64,000 nucleotides of DNA from CBDAMZ01 sp965197375. GTDB lineage: Bacteria; Acidobacteriota; Vicinamibacteria; Vicinamibacterales; UBA8438. Below are positions 53,157-62,192 of this stretch, one piece after another. A program made the translations under genes and the position numbers. How positions within the stretch are numbered: the first letter of the stretch is position 1; every line of letters begins with the position of its first letter. The stretch spans positions 62,001 to 126,000 of the forward strand of contig CBDAMZ010000010.1 in the NCBI GenBank assembly GCA_965197375.1, read 5' to 3'. A model generated the notes under the pieces. It worked only from the letters and a program-made list of their open reading frames with translations. It was not told where the DNA came from and ran no database searches.

Positions 53157-54059
53157 ATGAGCGACCGGGTCGATGCGGCTCGGTCCGCTGAGGACACTCC
53201 CAAGGTAACCCTGCACCAGTCCGTCACAGCTGCACAGGAGCGATTGGTTCAGGCAGGCATCTCTGTTGCGAGTGCAGGTCTCGATGCCGAAGTCCTGGCG
53301 CGACATGTGCTTGGCTGGGATCGCGCAACGTATCTGTCCAACCGGCACGAGGTAGCCAGCGCGTCGTTCCAGACGCAGTATGTCAGTCTCGTTACGCGGC
53401 GAGAGCGCCGAGAACCCCTACCGTTCATCACGGGTGAAAGAGAGTTCTGGGGACTCAACTTCGAGGTCACCCGTGACGTCCTCATTCCGCGACCTGAAAC
53501 CGAACTAATTCTCGAAGAGGCTCAGCAGCTACTCGCAGCGCCTACGTCAATCAGGCACATCATCGATGCCGGCACGGGGTGCGGTTGCCTTGCGATCGCC
53601 CTCGCGTTGGAATGTGAAACTGTACGCCTCACCGGCACTGACATCTCACCGAAGGCCTTAAACATTGCCAGGCGTAATGCCGGCAGGCACGGTGTTGGCG
53701 ATCGAATTACGTTGGTACAGACGAACTATCTCGCCAATATAGAGAAAGTGGCCGATCTTATCGTGTCGAACCCTCCCTATGTCCCTGCCGCCGTCGCCGA
53801 AGCACTACAACCCGAGGTGCGTGACTACGAACCAGCGATCGCCGTGATCAGCGGACACGACGGGCTTGAAGGAATGCGAGAACTCATCACGCAGGTCGAG
53901 CCACACTTACGACCTAGCGGCTGGTGCATCTTCGAGTTTGGCGATGGCCAGGAGGACTCGATCAAAGCCCTAATCGACGCCTGTCCCAGGCTCACGCTTC
54001 TGAAGGTTCGTTCGGATCTGAAGGGCATTCCTCGCACCGCCGTCGTGCAGCGAACCTGA
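53157..54059 (+). CDS. prmC: Peptide chain release factor N5-glutamine methyltransferase
   Basis: Methylates the GGQ glutamine of release factors with S-adenosylmethionine. About 300 residues. Marks are LDAEVLARHVLGWDRATYL in the N-terminal helix bundle, PFITGEREFWGLNFEVTRDV, LIPRPETELILEEA, IDAGTGCGCLAIALA (SAM motif I), TGTDISPKALNIARRNA and SNPPYVPA (NPPY). ATG at 53157 with residues MSDRVDAARS is chosen; the frame is open upstream to 53082. Not next to prfA here. Confidence 0.9.
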   Translation: MSDRVDAARSAEDTPKVTLHQSVTAAQERLVQAGISVASAGLDAEVLARHVLGWDRATYLSNRHEVASASFQTQYVSLVTRRERREPLPFITGEREFWGLNFEVTRDVLIPRPETELILEEAQQLLAAPTSIRHIIDAGTGCGCLAIALALECETVRLTGTDISPKALNIARRNAGRHGVGDRITLVQTNYLANIEKVADLIVSNPPYVPAAVAEALQPEVRDYEPAIAVISGHDGLEGMRELITQVEPHLRPSGWCIFEFGDGQEDSIKALIDACPRLTLLKVRSDLKGIPRTAVVQRT

Positions 54060-54152
54060 GACCAAATGGAAAGTATTCCCTCCTACACCGTTTCTCTATT
54101 CGCGACGATTTAGCTGTGCAGCGGTTTCCAGTTTTCATGATTGGTGTGTCTC

Positions 54153-55088
54153 TTAGTGGGCATCCGTCTCCGGGCACAGCGGGGTCATCGAGGCAACATC
54201 CCGCATCGGCGGCCTCACATAGCCTCGCTCGGCCACGGCGACGTCGAGGTCGCTCGTTTCGAGGTCGGCAACCGGGAGAAGTTCGAACGGAGTGAGAGTC
54301 TCGACGTCCACGCCCTTGAGGTACCCACCACAGGTCCGGCAGAGCTCGAGTCGGCGCCAGGTATGTTCCATATCAGCCGCGGCGGTGAGAAATGCGTCGG
54401 TCGCATCGTCGCAGTAAATGCACTGGTAGTGGGCCGGGCGCCACTCCGCGCCGCAGAACGAGCAGCGGAGATACCGAGTGCCGTCGACCGACTCAGCGAG
54501 TGCCGGCCACGAGCTACACGCCGGACAGTAGCCGTGCGGCCACTTAGCCAGAGCCGCACCGACGGCCGCATCGCTCAAGCGTCGGTCAACAAGTGTGTCG
54601 CGCTGCAGTCGGTGAGCAATCGGCCCGACACTCAGCTCGGCAACGAGCCAGAGCAGGTCGGGCACAACACTGACATGATTGGCTTTAGTGCGGATGGCTG
54701 CTTGCTGCCGCGTCAGTGAGGCAGCCAAGAGTGACGCAAGATCGATCTCGCCGCGCTCGAGGATCGTACGCACACGAAGAGCCGCGTCTCCGGCACCGCC
54801 AGACGCCAGATCGTCACAAAACCCGAGCACGAACGGCTCGAGCCGCGGCGCGGCGAGCTCGGGGGGCTCGTCCACGATGACCGAGCGTCCACGAGAGAGT
54901 CGGGCGACGAGTGCAGCAGATGACTGTGGCGGCCGTGGCACGAAACTCGCGTCAACCTGAGTGCCCAAATCGATGCTCCGCGTGACGAGTGCGCGCTGAA
55001 CCGCGATGGCTGGCGCGAGGTTTGGCCGTTTGCCTAGCAACACCTGCCAGCGCTCTTCGGCCTGCGACAAAAGCTTCGCCTTAGGCAT
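54153..55088 (-). CDS. FdhE-like zinc-binding accessory protein
   Basis: A 311-residue protein. After a helical N-terminal half (AEERWQVLLGKRPNLAPAI, FCDDLASGGAGDAALRV) the C-terminal half has four CxxC units: HGYCPACSSWPALAE, YLRCSFCGAEWR, YQCIYCDDATDAF and LCRTCGGYLKGVD. This is the rubredoxin-like layout of FdhE, which helps mature formate dehydrogenases. ATG at 55088 is chosen over an open frame to 55127. No formate dehydrogenase gene is in the window, so its client must be elsewhere or different. Confidence 0.82.
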   Translation of the reverse strand: MPKAKLLSQAEERWQVLLGKRPNLAPAIAVQRALVTRSIDLGTQVDASFVPRPPQSSAALVARLSRGRSVIVDEPPELAAPRLEPFVLGFCDDLASGGAGDAALRVRTILERGEIDLASLLAASLTRQQAAIRTKANHVSVVPDLLWLVAELSVGPIAHRLQRDTLVDRRLSDAAVGAALAKWPHGYCPACSSWPALAESVDGTRYLRCSFCGAEWRPAHYQCIYCDDATDAFLTAAADMEHTWRRLELCRTCGGYLKGVDVETLTPFELLPVADLETSDLDVAVAERGYVRPPMRDVASMTPLCPETDAH

Positions 55089-55292
55089 GATCGGAACAGT
55101 ATCCCTTTGAACACAGTGGTCGTCCAAGCCTTCAGTCCACGCCTTTCGCTATCAGATGCTTACGATAATAACCAGCCGGCCTGGCCGGTATAATCGGCTC
55201 CGCTACGAGCGCAGCTCGCTGCCGATACTCTGGAGTGCCCTACCAGGCTACAATGCGTCCCGTTGACGGAACACTCAACCCTGGAGGCGAAG

Positions 55293-56055
55293 ATGCAGTG
55301 GCAGAGCGCGGTCATCGTGATCAATCTTTCGTTGTTTGTCGCGTGTGCTGAGGGAAACGCCATTGGCACGGAATCGACAACCGAGGGGGCTCAGACGCCG
55401 GTCGCCGAGTCGTTCGTCGTGACCGAGGCAGACTCCCCGCAGACATCCACAGGAATGATTCCTGGGCCAGGCCGCCGCTTCCCGTACGCAAAACCGCAAA
55501 ACCATGGATGAGGAGGGTCAACGTGCATATGACGTGGTGGTACACCCAGACAGCCGCTATGCCGATGGGCCACGGGGTCCGGTAGCCATGTGGCTTTACA
55601 GCCCGCGCATGGCAGAGCATATCTTTCCGGCAAGCACGTACCTGCGGTTCGCAACTGGAAAAAATCAACGCCTCACCGAGCTGACCATCCTAGCAACCGC
55701 ACGTGAGGTACGCAGCCAGTACGCATGGACCGCCCACGAACCGGCTGGACTCCGGGCTGGGCTCGAGCCGGAGATCATCGACATCGTGAAACGACGCGTG
55801 CCGCTTGACGGCATCGGCGACGTCCCTGGACTCGGCGACAAAGAACGTATCATTATCCAGTTCACACGCGAGGTTGTCAGTGAGGAAAAAGTGAGCTCAG
55901 CAACGTTCGTACAGGCCCTCGAGCTGTTCGACGAGAAGGAAATCATGAACCTCACCGGACTTGTCGCGTACTACAATTTCGTCAACTTCACGCTGAAAAC
56001 TTTTGACGTGCAACTCGCACCAGGACGCGAGCGGCTCTTGCCAGACCTCTGGTAG
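55293..56055 (+). pseudogene. Carboxymuconolactone-decarboxylase-like lipoprotein with a frameshift
   Basis: Two overlapping frames look like one gene. The first (ATG at 55293, GGAGG upstream) encodes a lipoprotein signal (VIVINLSLFVAC) and a linker ending RRFPYAKPQN. The second, from 55504, continues with MDEEGQRAYDVVVHPDSRYA and an AhpD/CMD-type domain: FASTYLRF-like segment, LTELTILATAREVRSQYAW, HEPAGLRAGLEPEI. One A too many in CCGCAAAACCATGG (about 55493-55500) explains the split, since PQTMDEEGQ would then be read. The catalytic CxxC of AhpD is not seen. Alternatively the second frame is made alone from ATG 55504, overlapping the first. Confidence 0.68.
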
Positions 56056-56291
56056 AGAGCTATGACAGCGGTAGCAACCCTCACGTCGGTCCTTATCAGA
56101 ATGGATGACTCCGCCGTCGTTGCGACACTGATCGCCACGACGGCCGTAGCTGAAATATGTCGCTTCACTGTGATTACTGACACAGATAACATGGCCAATA
56201 CGATGAACAGTTCGACATCTGAGTGCCACCGCTGGACGGGAGGCACCCTCGCACGCTGGGGCGGCGCGGTGTTGATACGGTAGTAAGAAAC

Positions 56292-56696
56292 GTGGCGATC
56301 ATCGTCTTATCAGCAACGGGGTTACTCATCTCGACCTACTTCACGGCGGTCGCTTATCGGTGGATCCGAGCCGACGAAAAGTGGATCCCGCCCTTCTGTC
56401 GCATGGGGGAGCAGACATGCGTCTCGATCGTATTTACACCACGTGCTCGCGTGTTCGGGCTCCCCAACTCCGTGCTGGGACAGATCTTCTACGTAGCGAT
56501 CTTGTTTGGCCTTCCACTTGGATTGATCGGCCAGCCGATGCTCTGGCGCGTCTATCTCGCCGCAAGCCTGGTCACAGTGATACTCGGTGTCTATCTGTCG
56601 TATTCGCTGCTCTTTATCACCCGCGTGCCGTGTAAGCTCTGCTTCACTTCGCACGCGATCAACGGTCTCATCTTCGCGCTGTTGTTGTTACGCTGA
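56292..56696 (+). CDS. Vitamin K epoxide reductase (VKOR)-like membrane protein
   Basis: A membrane protein of 134 residues, with four predicted helices. The pattern FCRMGEQTCVSIVFTPRARV (two loop cysteines) and FGLPNSVLGQIFYVAI match VKOR-family sequence, and RVPCKLCFTSHAIN carries the CxxC that reduces the quinone. It would re-oxidise DsbA-type proteins with quinone as acceptor. The start is uncertain: GTG at 56292 begins the first helix and lacks a clear ribosome-binding site; GTG at 56223 would add a 23-residue leader. No DsbA gene adjacent. Confidence 0.82.
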   Translation: MAIIVLSATGLLISTYFTAVAYRWIRADEKWIPPFCRMGEQTCVSIVFTPRARVFGLPNSVLGQIFYVAILFGLPLGLIGQPMLWRVYLAASLVTVILGVYLSYSLLFITRVPCKLCFTSHAINGLIFALLLLR

Positions 56697-56795
56697 GCCA
56701 CGTTGAATCAAATTCGTCGGATACCAATGCGTGGTGCCAACCAAGCCCGCCGGCGATGATAGAATGTGCACGGCGTGGCGATAGGGGTGCACAGA

Positions 56796-57284
56796 ATGTT
56801 CATGGGTCGACGACGATTTTCTAGTGGGTGGAACGGAGTGCTGGGAACGCTCGCGTTGGTCCTGGCCTTCGTGGGGTCGGTCTACCCCATGGCCGCTGGC
56901 GAGCGGCTAGCGGTCCAGGCTACCAAAAGGTCTGTCTGGGACGGAGTGTTCACCACGGACCAGGTGAAGCGGGGTCAGGCATCGTATCAACAGGAGTGCG
57001 TGCAGTGCCACTATGACGATCTACTGGGCGACGGGATGGCGCCCGCACTAGTTGGTAGAGCGTTCCACTTCCGCTGGAGCGACCTCTCAGTGGGTGACAT
57101 GCTCGCCGCCATTCGAACAACGATGCCGCTAGGTGCGCCCGCGAGCCTCAGCGAACAGGCCTACGTCGACATCATCAGCTACCTGCTACAGGTTAATAAA
57201 TTTCCGACTGGCGATACCGAATTGCCAACCGACCTCCCGGCACTCGAATCAATCATCATCGAGGAAAAGCCCGCGGAGCCTTAA
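56796..57284 (+). CDS. Secreted mono-heme cytochrome c
   Basis: About 160 residues. Signal anchor (VLGTLALVLAFVGSVYPMAAG), then DGVFTTDQVKRGQASYQQ, the heme motif CVQCH, LLGDGMAPALVG, a possible Met ligand in RTTMPLGAPASLS and the closing helix YVDIISYLLQVNKFP. This is a class I small cytochrome. ATG at 56796 is taken; the frame is open upstream to 56766, and ATG 56802 is also possible. It lies behind the VKOR-like gene, which could help its disulfide/thiol chemistry. Confidence 0.82.
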   Translation: MFMGRRRFSSGWNGVLGTLALVLAFVGSVYPMAAGERLAVQATKRSVWDGVFTTDQVKRGQASYQQECVQCHYDDLLGDGMAPALVGRAFHFRWSDLSVGDMLAAIRTTMPLGAPASLSEQAYVDIISYLLQVNKFPTGDTELPTDLPALESIIIEEKPAEP

Positions 57285-57357
57285 ATTAATCCCTAACCTC
57301 CGGCCGTCATCATAACGCCCCGGTCTGTTTCGTTGGTACTGCAGTTGGCGTCTTCAC

Positions 57358-57379
57358 GACGGCGGTTCGAACCGCCGTC
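57358..57379. promoter_or_regulatory. 22-base perfect palindrome upstream of the second exporter operon
   Basis: GACGGCGGTTC followed by its exact complement, zero loop. Placed 74 bases behind the cytochrome stop and 54 before the ABC operon start. Could be the cytochrome's terminator or an operator for the operon. No T run. Confidence 0.45.
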
Positions 57380-57432
57380 ATACTCATTCATACGAACCAA
57401 GTGTCGCGTATAATCAAGCTTGAACGCCAAGC

Positions 57433-58200
57433 ATGATCAGTTCTCAGCCCAGTCAGGTGCAGGCACATCACGCGCGCACTGCGGCGACCGCCTCCGGTAC
57501 CCCCATCTTCGACGCACACGGCATCACAAAGGTCTACCACATGGGCGAGGTCGATGTGCACGCCCTGCGTGGCATCGATATCCGTCTGTATGAGTCGGAG
57601 TGCCTCGTCTTGCTCGGTCCCTCCGGTAGTGGAAAGTCAACGCTCCTAAATATCCTCGGCGGTCTCGACGTGCCGACCTCCGGGCAGGTACTGTACCGTG
57701 GGCAGGATCTGACAACTGCCGACGACGCCGAGCTAACCGAGTATCGCCGGAACCACGTCGGGTTCGTATTCCAGTTCTACAACTTGATCCCAAGCCTGAC
57801 CACGCGGGAGAACGTGGCCCTCGTCACCGAAATCGCCCGTGACCCAATACCTCCAACGGAGGCGCTTGAACTCGTCAACTTAGGTGACCGGCTCGATCAC
57901 TTCCCGGCCCAGCTGTCCGGAGGCGAGCAACAGCGCGTCGCAATCGCTCGCGCCATCGCCAAGCGACCAGACGTGCTCCTGTGCGACGAGCCGACCGGCG
58001 CGTTGGACGTTTCCACTGGCATCATCGTGCTCGAAGCGATCGAGCGAATCAACCACGAACTCGGCACGACCACGGCGGTCATCACTCACAACTCCCCGGT
58101 TGCGTCGATAGCCGACCGCGTCGTCACGTTGTCTAACGGTCACATCGGGACCGAGCGCCGTAACATCAAGAAAGTGTCAGCGCGCGAGCTCAGTTGGTAG
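57433..58200 (+). CDS. ABC exporter ATP-binding protein, second operon
   Basis: LolD/MacB-type ATPase, 255 residues. After about 25 variable residues, ITKVYHMGEVDVHALRGIDI starts the domain; GPSGSGKST (Walker A, about 60), YNLIPSLTTRENV, LSGGEQQRVAIARAI, VLLCDEPTGALD (Walker B) and ITHNS. It is followed by permease and HlyD-like adaptor, giving a complete inner-membrane exporter without its own TolC. The TolC at 2290 or another could serve. Confidence 0.9.
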   Translation: MISSQPSQVQAHHARTAATASGTPIFDAHGITKVYHMGEVDVHALRGIDIRLYESECLVLLGPSGSGKSTLLNILGGLDVPTSGQVLYRGQDLTTADDAELTEYRRNHVGFVFQFYNLIPSLTTRENVALVTEIARDPIPPTEALELVNLGDRLDHFPAQLSGGEQQRVAIARAIAKRPDVLLCDEPTGALDVSTGIIVLEAIERINHELGTTTAVITHNSPVASIADRVVTLSNGHIGTERRNIKKVSARELSW

Positions 58201-58205
58201 GCACG

Positions 58206-60572
58206 GTGCTAGCGCTCAATCGAAAGCTCCTACGAGACCTGTGGACCATCAAGGGCCAGTTCATCTCTATCAGCCTAGTCATTGGCGTGGGCGTGATGAT
58301 GTTCATCATGTACTTGAGCGCCTTCGACTCGCTGCAGCTGACCCGCACGGCCTACTACGACCGCCAACAGTTTGCTGACATATTTGTGACACTGAAGCGC
58401 GCCCCATGGCGGTTGCGCGACCGGATCGCCCGGATCTCAGGGGTGGCTCAGGTGGAGACTCGAATTGTCGTCGACGTAACGCTTGACGTCGAAGGACTCA
58501 GTGAGCCAGCAACCGGTCGACTTATTTCGATCCCGGGCGAGCGGCGGGCGATGCTGAACGACCTGGTCCTGCGACAGGGCCGTTACATCGACCCGGCACG
58601 GCCAGACGAGGCGATTGTTAACGAGGGGTTTGCACTCGCGCACGATCTTCGGCCTGGCGACACGGTTCGCGCCATCATCAACGGGCGCCAGAGGGATTTG
58701 GAGATCGTCGGCTTCGCCCTATCACCCGAGTTCATCTACACAATCCGCCCGGGTGAGCTGATCCCAGACGACACCCGCTTCGGGATCTTCTGGATGGAAC
58801 GGCGCGCTTTAGCAACGGCCTTCAACATGGAGGGCGGTTTCAACAACATCGCCCTCTCGCTAATGCCAGAAGCCAGTGAGCAGGAGGTTATCGCCCACGT
58901 CGATCGGCTGGTCCGTCCCTACGGAGGCCTTGGGGCGATCCCGAGAGCCCTCCAGCTGTCGCACTGGTCAGTGGACAACGAGCTGCGAGGACTCCAGAGT
59001 GTCGGCATCATGATCCCCATCATTTTTCTTGGGATCGCAGCGTTCTTGCTTAATGTCGCGCTCACCCGGATCGTGTCGGTGCAGCGCGAGCAGATCGCGG
59101 AACTCAAGGCACTCGGCTATCCCAACCGGTCCATCGCGTGGCACTACACAAAGTGGGCTCTGGTCATCGGCTTGGCTGGAGCGGCCCTCGGTACGGCTGG
59201 CGGCATAGCGATGGGGCACGCGATGATCGCCATGTATAACGATTTTTTTAAATTTCCGGTTCTTGAGTACCGTCTCCTACCGAGTGTGCTCGTCGCCGCG
59301 GTATCTATCGCCTTCGTCTGCGCCATTCTCGGTGCGGTCTCGTCGGTCCGCCGGGCAGTGATCCTCCCGCCGGCCGAGGCGATGAGACCACAACCGCCTG
59401 CCAGCTATCGAATAAGCTTCGTCGAACGCTTGGGACTCCAGTGGCTGCTCTCACAAGCTGCCCGAATCGTCCTACGAAACATCCAGCGCCAGCCAGTTCG
59501 CTCATTAACGACGGTCGTCGGCATCGCTTTCGCACTCGCGACGTTGATCGTCGGCCCGTTCGCGATCGACTCCATGGACGTGATGATGGACATCCAGTTC
59601 AACGTGGCACAGCGTCAGGACGTGGCTGTGAGCTTTGTCGAGCCAGCATCAGCCGATGCGTTGTACGAACTGCAGCGTCTCCCGGGCGTCATGACCGTTG
59701 AGCCGATCCGGGCGGTTCCGGTCCGCCTGCGGCATGACAGCCGGTCCCGCCAGCTTGTAATCATCGGGCTGCCCGCCTCGGCCAAGCTCAAACGCGTCCT
59801 TGACGTTAACACGTTGGAAGTGGTTCACCTACCACCTGACGGGATCGTCGTTTCGGTTAAGCTGGCCGAGATCTTCGCGATCGAGCGCGGTCAGACCGTG
59901 ATAGTTGAGGTGCTCGAAGGTCGCCGGCCAACTCGCCAGGTTGTGGTTGGAGCCGTCGTCGACGAGTTTATGGGCACAGCTGCCTACATGGAGATCGATG
60001 CACTGCGGCAGCTCATGAGGGAGGGTGGCAGCCTGTCTGGCGGGCATATGACGGTAGACTCGGCGGCGCTGGACACGCTCTACCGAACCCTGAAGGAAAC
60101 GCCGGTTGTGGCTGGTGTTGTACTAAAAGGTGCGACGCTTCAGAGCTTCATCGACAGTTTCGCGGAGAATATCTACATCATGGTTTTCTTCAACGTGCTG
60201 TTCGCCGGCATCATCGCCTTCGGGGTCATCTACAACGCCGCGCGGGTCTCGTTGTCTGAACGCAGCCGCGAACTGGCAAGTCTTCGCGTCATGGGGTTCA
60301 CTCGAGCTGAGATCTCGGCGATCCTGCTCGGCGAACTCGGATTGCTCATGCTGGTGGCGATGCCGCTCGGGATGCTGATCGGTTACGCGCTAACGGCCTT
60401 AGTTGTGCAGCTGTTCGACACGGAGCTCTATAAGTTCCCACTGGTCGCCAACCCCAGAACCTACGCGCTCGCGGCCGTGGCCATCGTCGCAGCTACTGCG
60501 GTGTCCTGTTTAACCGTTCGGCGAAAGCTTGATCGTTTAGATCTTGTGGCAGTTCTAAAGACCCGGGAGTAG
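58206..60572 (+). CDS. ABC exporter permease with two FtsX domains, second operon
   Basis: About 788 residues. TM1 IKGQFISISLVIGVGVMMFIM, a periplasmic domain (to about 255), three helices (IPIIFLGIAAFLLNVAL; WALVIGLAGAALGTAGGIAM; LVAAVSIAFVCAILGAVSSV), a second set starting SLTTVVGIAFALATLIVG and another periplasmic domain. It ends with VFFNVLFAGIIAFGVIYN, LLMLVAMPLGMLIGYAL and ALAAVAIVAATAVSCLTVRR. Start is GTG at 58206, six bases behind the ATPase stop; a TTG at 58194 overlapping the ATPase is less likely. Confidence 0.88.
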   Translation: MLALNRKLLRDLWTIKGQFISISLVIGVGVMMFIMYLSAFDSLQLTRTAYYDRQQFADIFVTLKRAPWRLRDRIARISGVAQVETRIVVDVTLDVEGLSEPATGRLISIPGERRAMLNDLVLRQGRYIDPARPDEAIVNEGFALAHDLRPGDTVRAIINGRQRDLEIVGFALSPEFIYTIRPGELIPDDTRFGIFWMERRALATAFNMEGGFNNIALSLMPEASEQEVIAHVDRLVRPYGGLGAIPRALQLSHWSVDNELRGLQSVGIMIPIIFLGIAAFLLNVALTRIVSVQREQIAELKALGYPNRSIAWHYTKWALVIGLAGAALGTAGGIAMGHAMIAMYNDFFKFPVLEYRLLPSVLVAAVSIAFVCAILGAVSSVRRAVILPPAEAMRPQPPASYRISFVERLGLQWLLSQAARIVLRNIQRQPVRSLTTVVGIAFALATLIVGPFAIDSMDVMMDIQFNVAQRQDVAVSFVEPASADALYELQRLPGVMTVEPIRAVPVRLRHDSRSRQLVIIGLPASAKLKRVLDVNTLEVVHLPPDGIVVSVKLAEIFAIERGQTVIVEVLEGRRPTRQVVVGAVVDEFMGTAAYMEIDALRQLMREGGSLSGGHMTVDSAALDTLYRTLKETPVVAGVVLKGATLQSFIDSFAENIYIMVFFNVLFAGIIAFGVIYNAARVSLSERSRELASLRVMGFTRAEISAILLGELGLLMLVAMPLGMLIGYALTALVVQLFDTELYKFPLVANPRTYALAAVAIVAATAVSCLTVRRKLDRLDLVAVLKTRE

Positions 60573-60578
60573 CCGTTC

Positions 60579-61781
60579 ATGACCGTCAGCCCGACCCGCA
60601 TCATCGTTTGGAGCATCGTCATCGCTGGGGTCACTGGCATCGGCTTCGCCCTCCGCCCTCAGCCACTCTCCGCTGACTTCATCACGGCGACACGCGGCTC
60701 TCTGCAAGTGACAGTGGATGAGGAGGGCGAAACGCGGGTGCGTGACCGGTTCCTTGTATCCGCACCGCTGGCTGGACGGGTCCTCCGAATCGAACACGAG
60801 CCTGGCGACCGAGTGATAGCTAACGAGACTGTGCTCGCGACCTTCCTACCGTCTGACCCGATGCTGCTCGACGCCAGGTCCCGCGCCGAGGCCGAGGCCA
60901 GGAAGAAAGCAGCTAAAGCGACTCTCGATCGATCACGGGTAGAACACACGCGTGCGCTTGCGGAACAGGGGTATGCCGATGCCGAGCTCGCACGCCATGC
61001 CGAACTCGACGAAAGTGAGCTCATTTCGAAAGACCAGCTCGAGGCAACCGAACTGCGAGCCAAGACCATGCAGGAAGCAGTCAAATCTGCCGACTTCTCG
61101 GTGCGAGCCGCGGAATTCGAGTTGGAAGTCGCAAGGGCCAGCTTACTCCAGGCGACCCACGGCGGAGGTGCCACCGACACGACGCTTATTCTTCGCTCCC
61201 CGATTGACGGTGTGGTCCTGCAACGGCTTCGGGAAAGCGAGGCGATCGTGCCGGCTGGTGAGCCGTTACTCGAGGTGGCAGACCCTACCAGGCTCGAGAT
61301 CGTCTCTGACCTGCTCTCGACCGATGCCGTGAAGGTCAGTCCTGGCGACCCGGTGCTGGTCGAGCAATGGGGTGGCGACTACACACTGCACGGGCGGGTA
61401 CGTCGCATTGAGCCGTACGGCTTTACGAAGATCTCGGCGCTTGGCGTCGAAGAGCAACGCGTTAATGTCATCACCGACCTCGAAGATGTGCATGAAGCCT
61501 GGAAGGCCTTAGGGGACGGTTATCGGGTCGAGGTTCGGATCGTCATCTGGGACAGCACCGACGTGCTCAAGATTCCGACTAATGCCCTTTTCCGCACCGG
61601 CGAGGTGTGGGCCGTGTACGTTGTCGACCAGGGCCTGGCAACTATTCGCAAGGTGAGCGTGGGCCAGCGAACCGGCTTCGAAGCGGAGATCCTAGCTGGT
61701 CTAAAGGCCGGCGACCAAGTAATTGCCTACCCGAGTGATCAAATCTCAGATGGTGCGGCCGTCGTACAACGAGGGACGTAG
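60579..61781 (+). CDS. HlyD-family periplasmic adaptor, second operon
   Basis: A 400-residue membrane-fusion protein. N-terminal anchor IIVWSIVIAGVTGIGFAL, first lipoyl half (VDEEGETRVRDRFLVSAPLA; RVLRIEHEPGDRVIAN), a long coiled coil of about 110 residues (EAEARKKAAKATLDRSRVEH), second lipoyl half (LRSPIDGVVLQRLRESEAIV), beta-barrel (VEQWGGDYTLHGRVRRIEPY) and a closing domain (GEVWAVYVVDQGLATIRKV). GGGAG upstream of the ATG, six bases behind the permease. Unlike the adaptor at 3962 it has no long insertion. Confidence 0.9.
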   Translation: MTVSPTRIIVWSIVIAGVTGIGFALRPQPLSADFITATRGSLQVTVDEEGETRVRDRFLVSAPLAGRVLRIEHEPGDRVIANETVLATFLPSDPMLLDARSRAEAEARKKAAKATLDRSRVEHTRALAEQGYADAELARHAELDESELISKDQLEATELRAKTMQEAVKSADFSVRAAEFELEVARASLLQATHGGGATDTTLILRSPIDGVVLQRLRESEAIVPAGEPLLEVADPTRLEIVSDLLSTDAVKVSPGDPVLVEQWGGDYTLHGRVRRIEPYGFTKISALGVEEQRVNVITDLEDVHEAWKALGDGYRVEVRIVIWDSTDVLKIPTNALFRTGEVWAVYVVDQGLATIRKVSVGQRTGFEAEILAGLKAGDQVIAYPSDQISDGAAVVQRGT

Positions 61782-62192
61782 CTTATACTGCCGTGCACTA
61801 CCCCTCCGTGTTAACTCTGTCATCAAATCGTCGTAGCTAATCGAGGCTCTTTCTCACACGACCCTACCGTAATGCCGGTCATATTCGTGGCGCAACGCTG
61901 AATCCCTTCAGGTTGCGCGCCTGATTGACGCCAGGAATCCTGCCAACGTACAGGCAGGCGGCATCCAGCCCGCTGTTGATAATCTCCATACTCGCCTGGT
62001 TCGCCTGGTTGGGTGAGTACTGCCTGCATAAATACGGTGACACACCGATGGCGCCGGGACACCAACCCTGAAAGACGCGACAAGCAAGCATGCCTGGGGG
62101 GGCTAATGAGTAACAGTCGGAGAGTAAGCGCGCCGTTGCTGAACCGGCTTGACCTCCATCGATAACAACAGCATTCACGGCTGAAGAACTGC
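61782..62192. other. Region between the exporter operon and the DASS gene
   Basis: About 410 bases. A minus-strand frame of 105 codons (62196-61879) starts with GTG overlapping the symporter's TGA (GTGA). Its N-terminus NAVVIDGGQAGSATARLLSD looks like a damaged FAD-binding GxGxxG region; the rest is not recognisable. It could be a remnant of an FAD enzyme or chance. No other feature seen. Confidence 0.35.

Noticed and set aside
56062..56283. Plus-strand open frame of 73 codons before the VKOR-like gene
   Set aside because: Polar, no family character; overlaps the possible VKOR leader.
57350..57390. GGTTCGAACC resembling a tRNA T-arm
   Set aside because: No acceptor, D-arm or anticodon pairing can be built around it; the sequence is better described as a 22-base palindrome.
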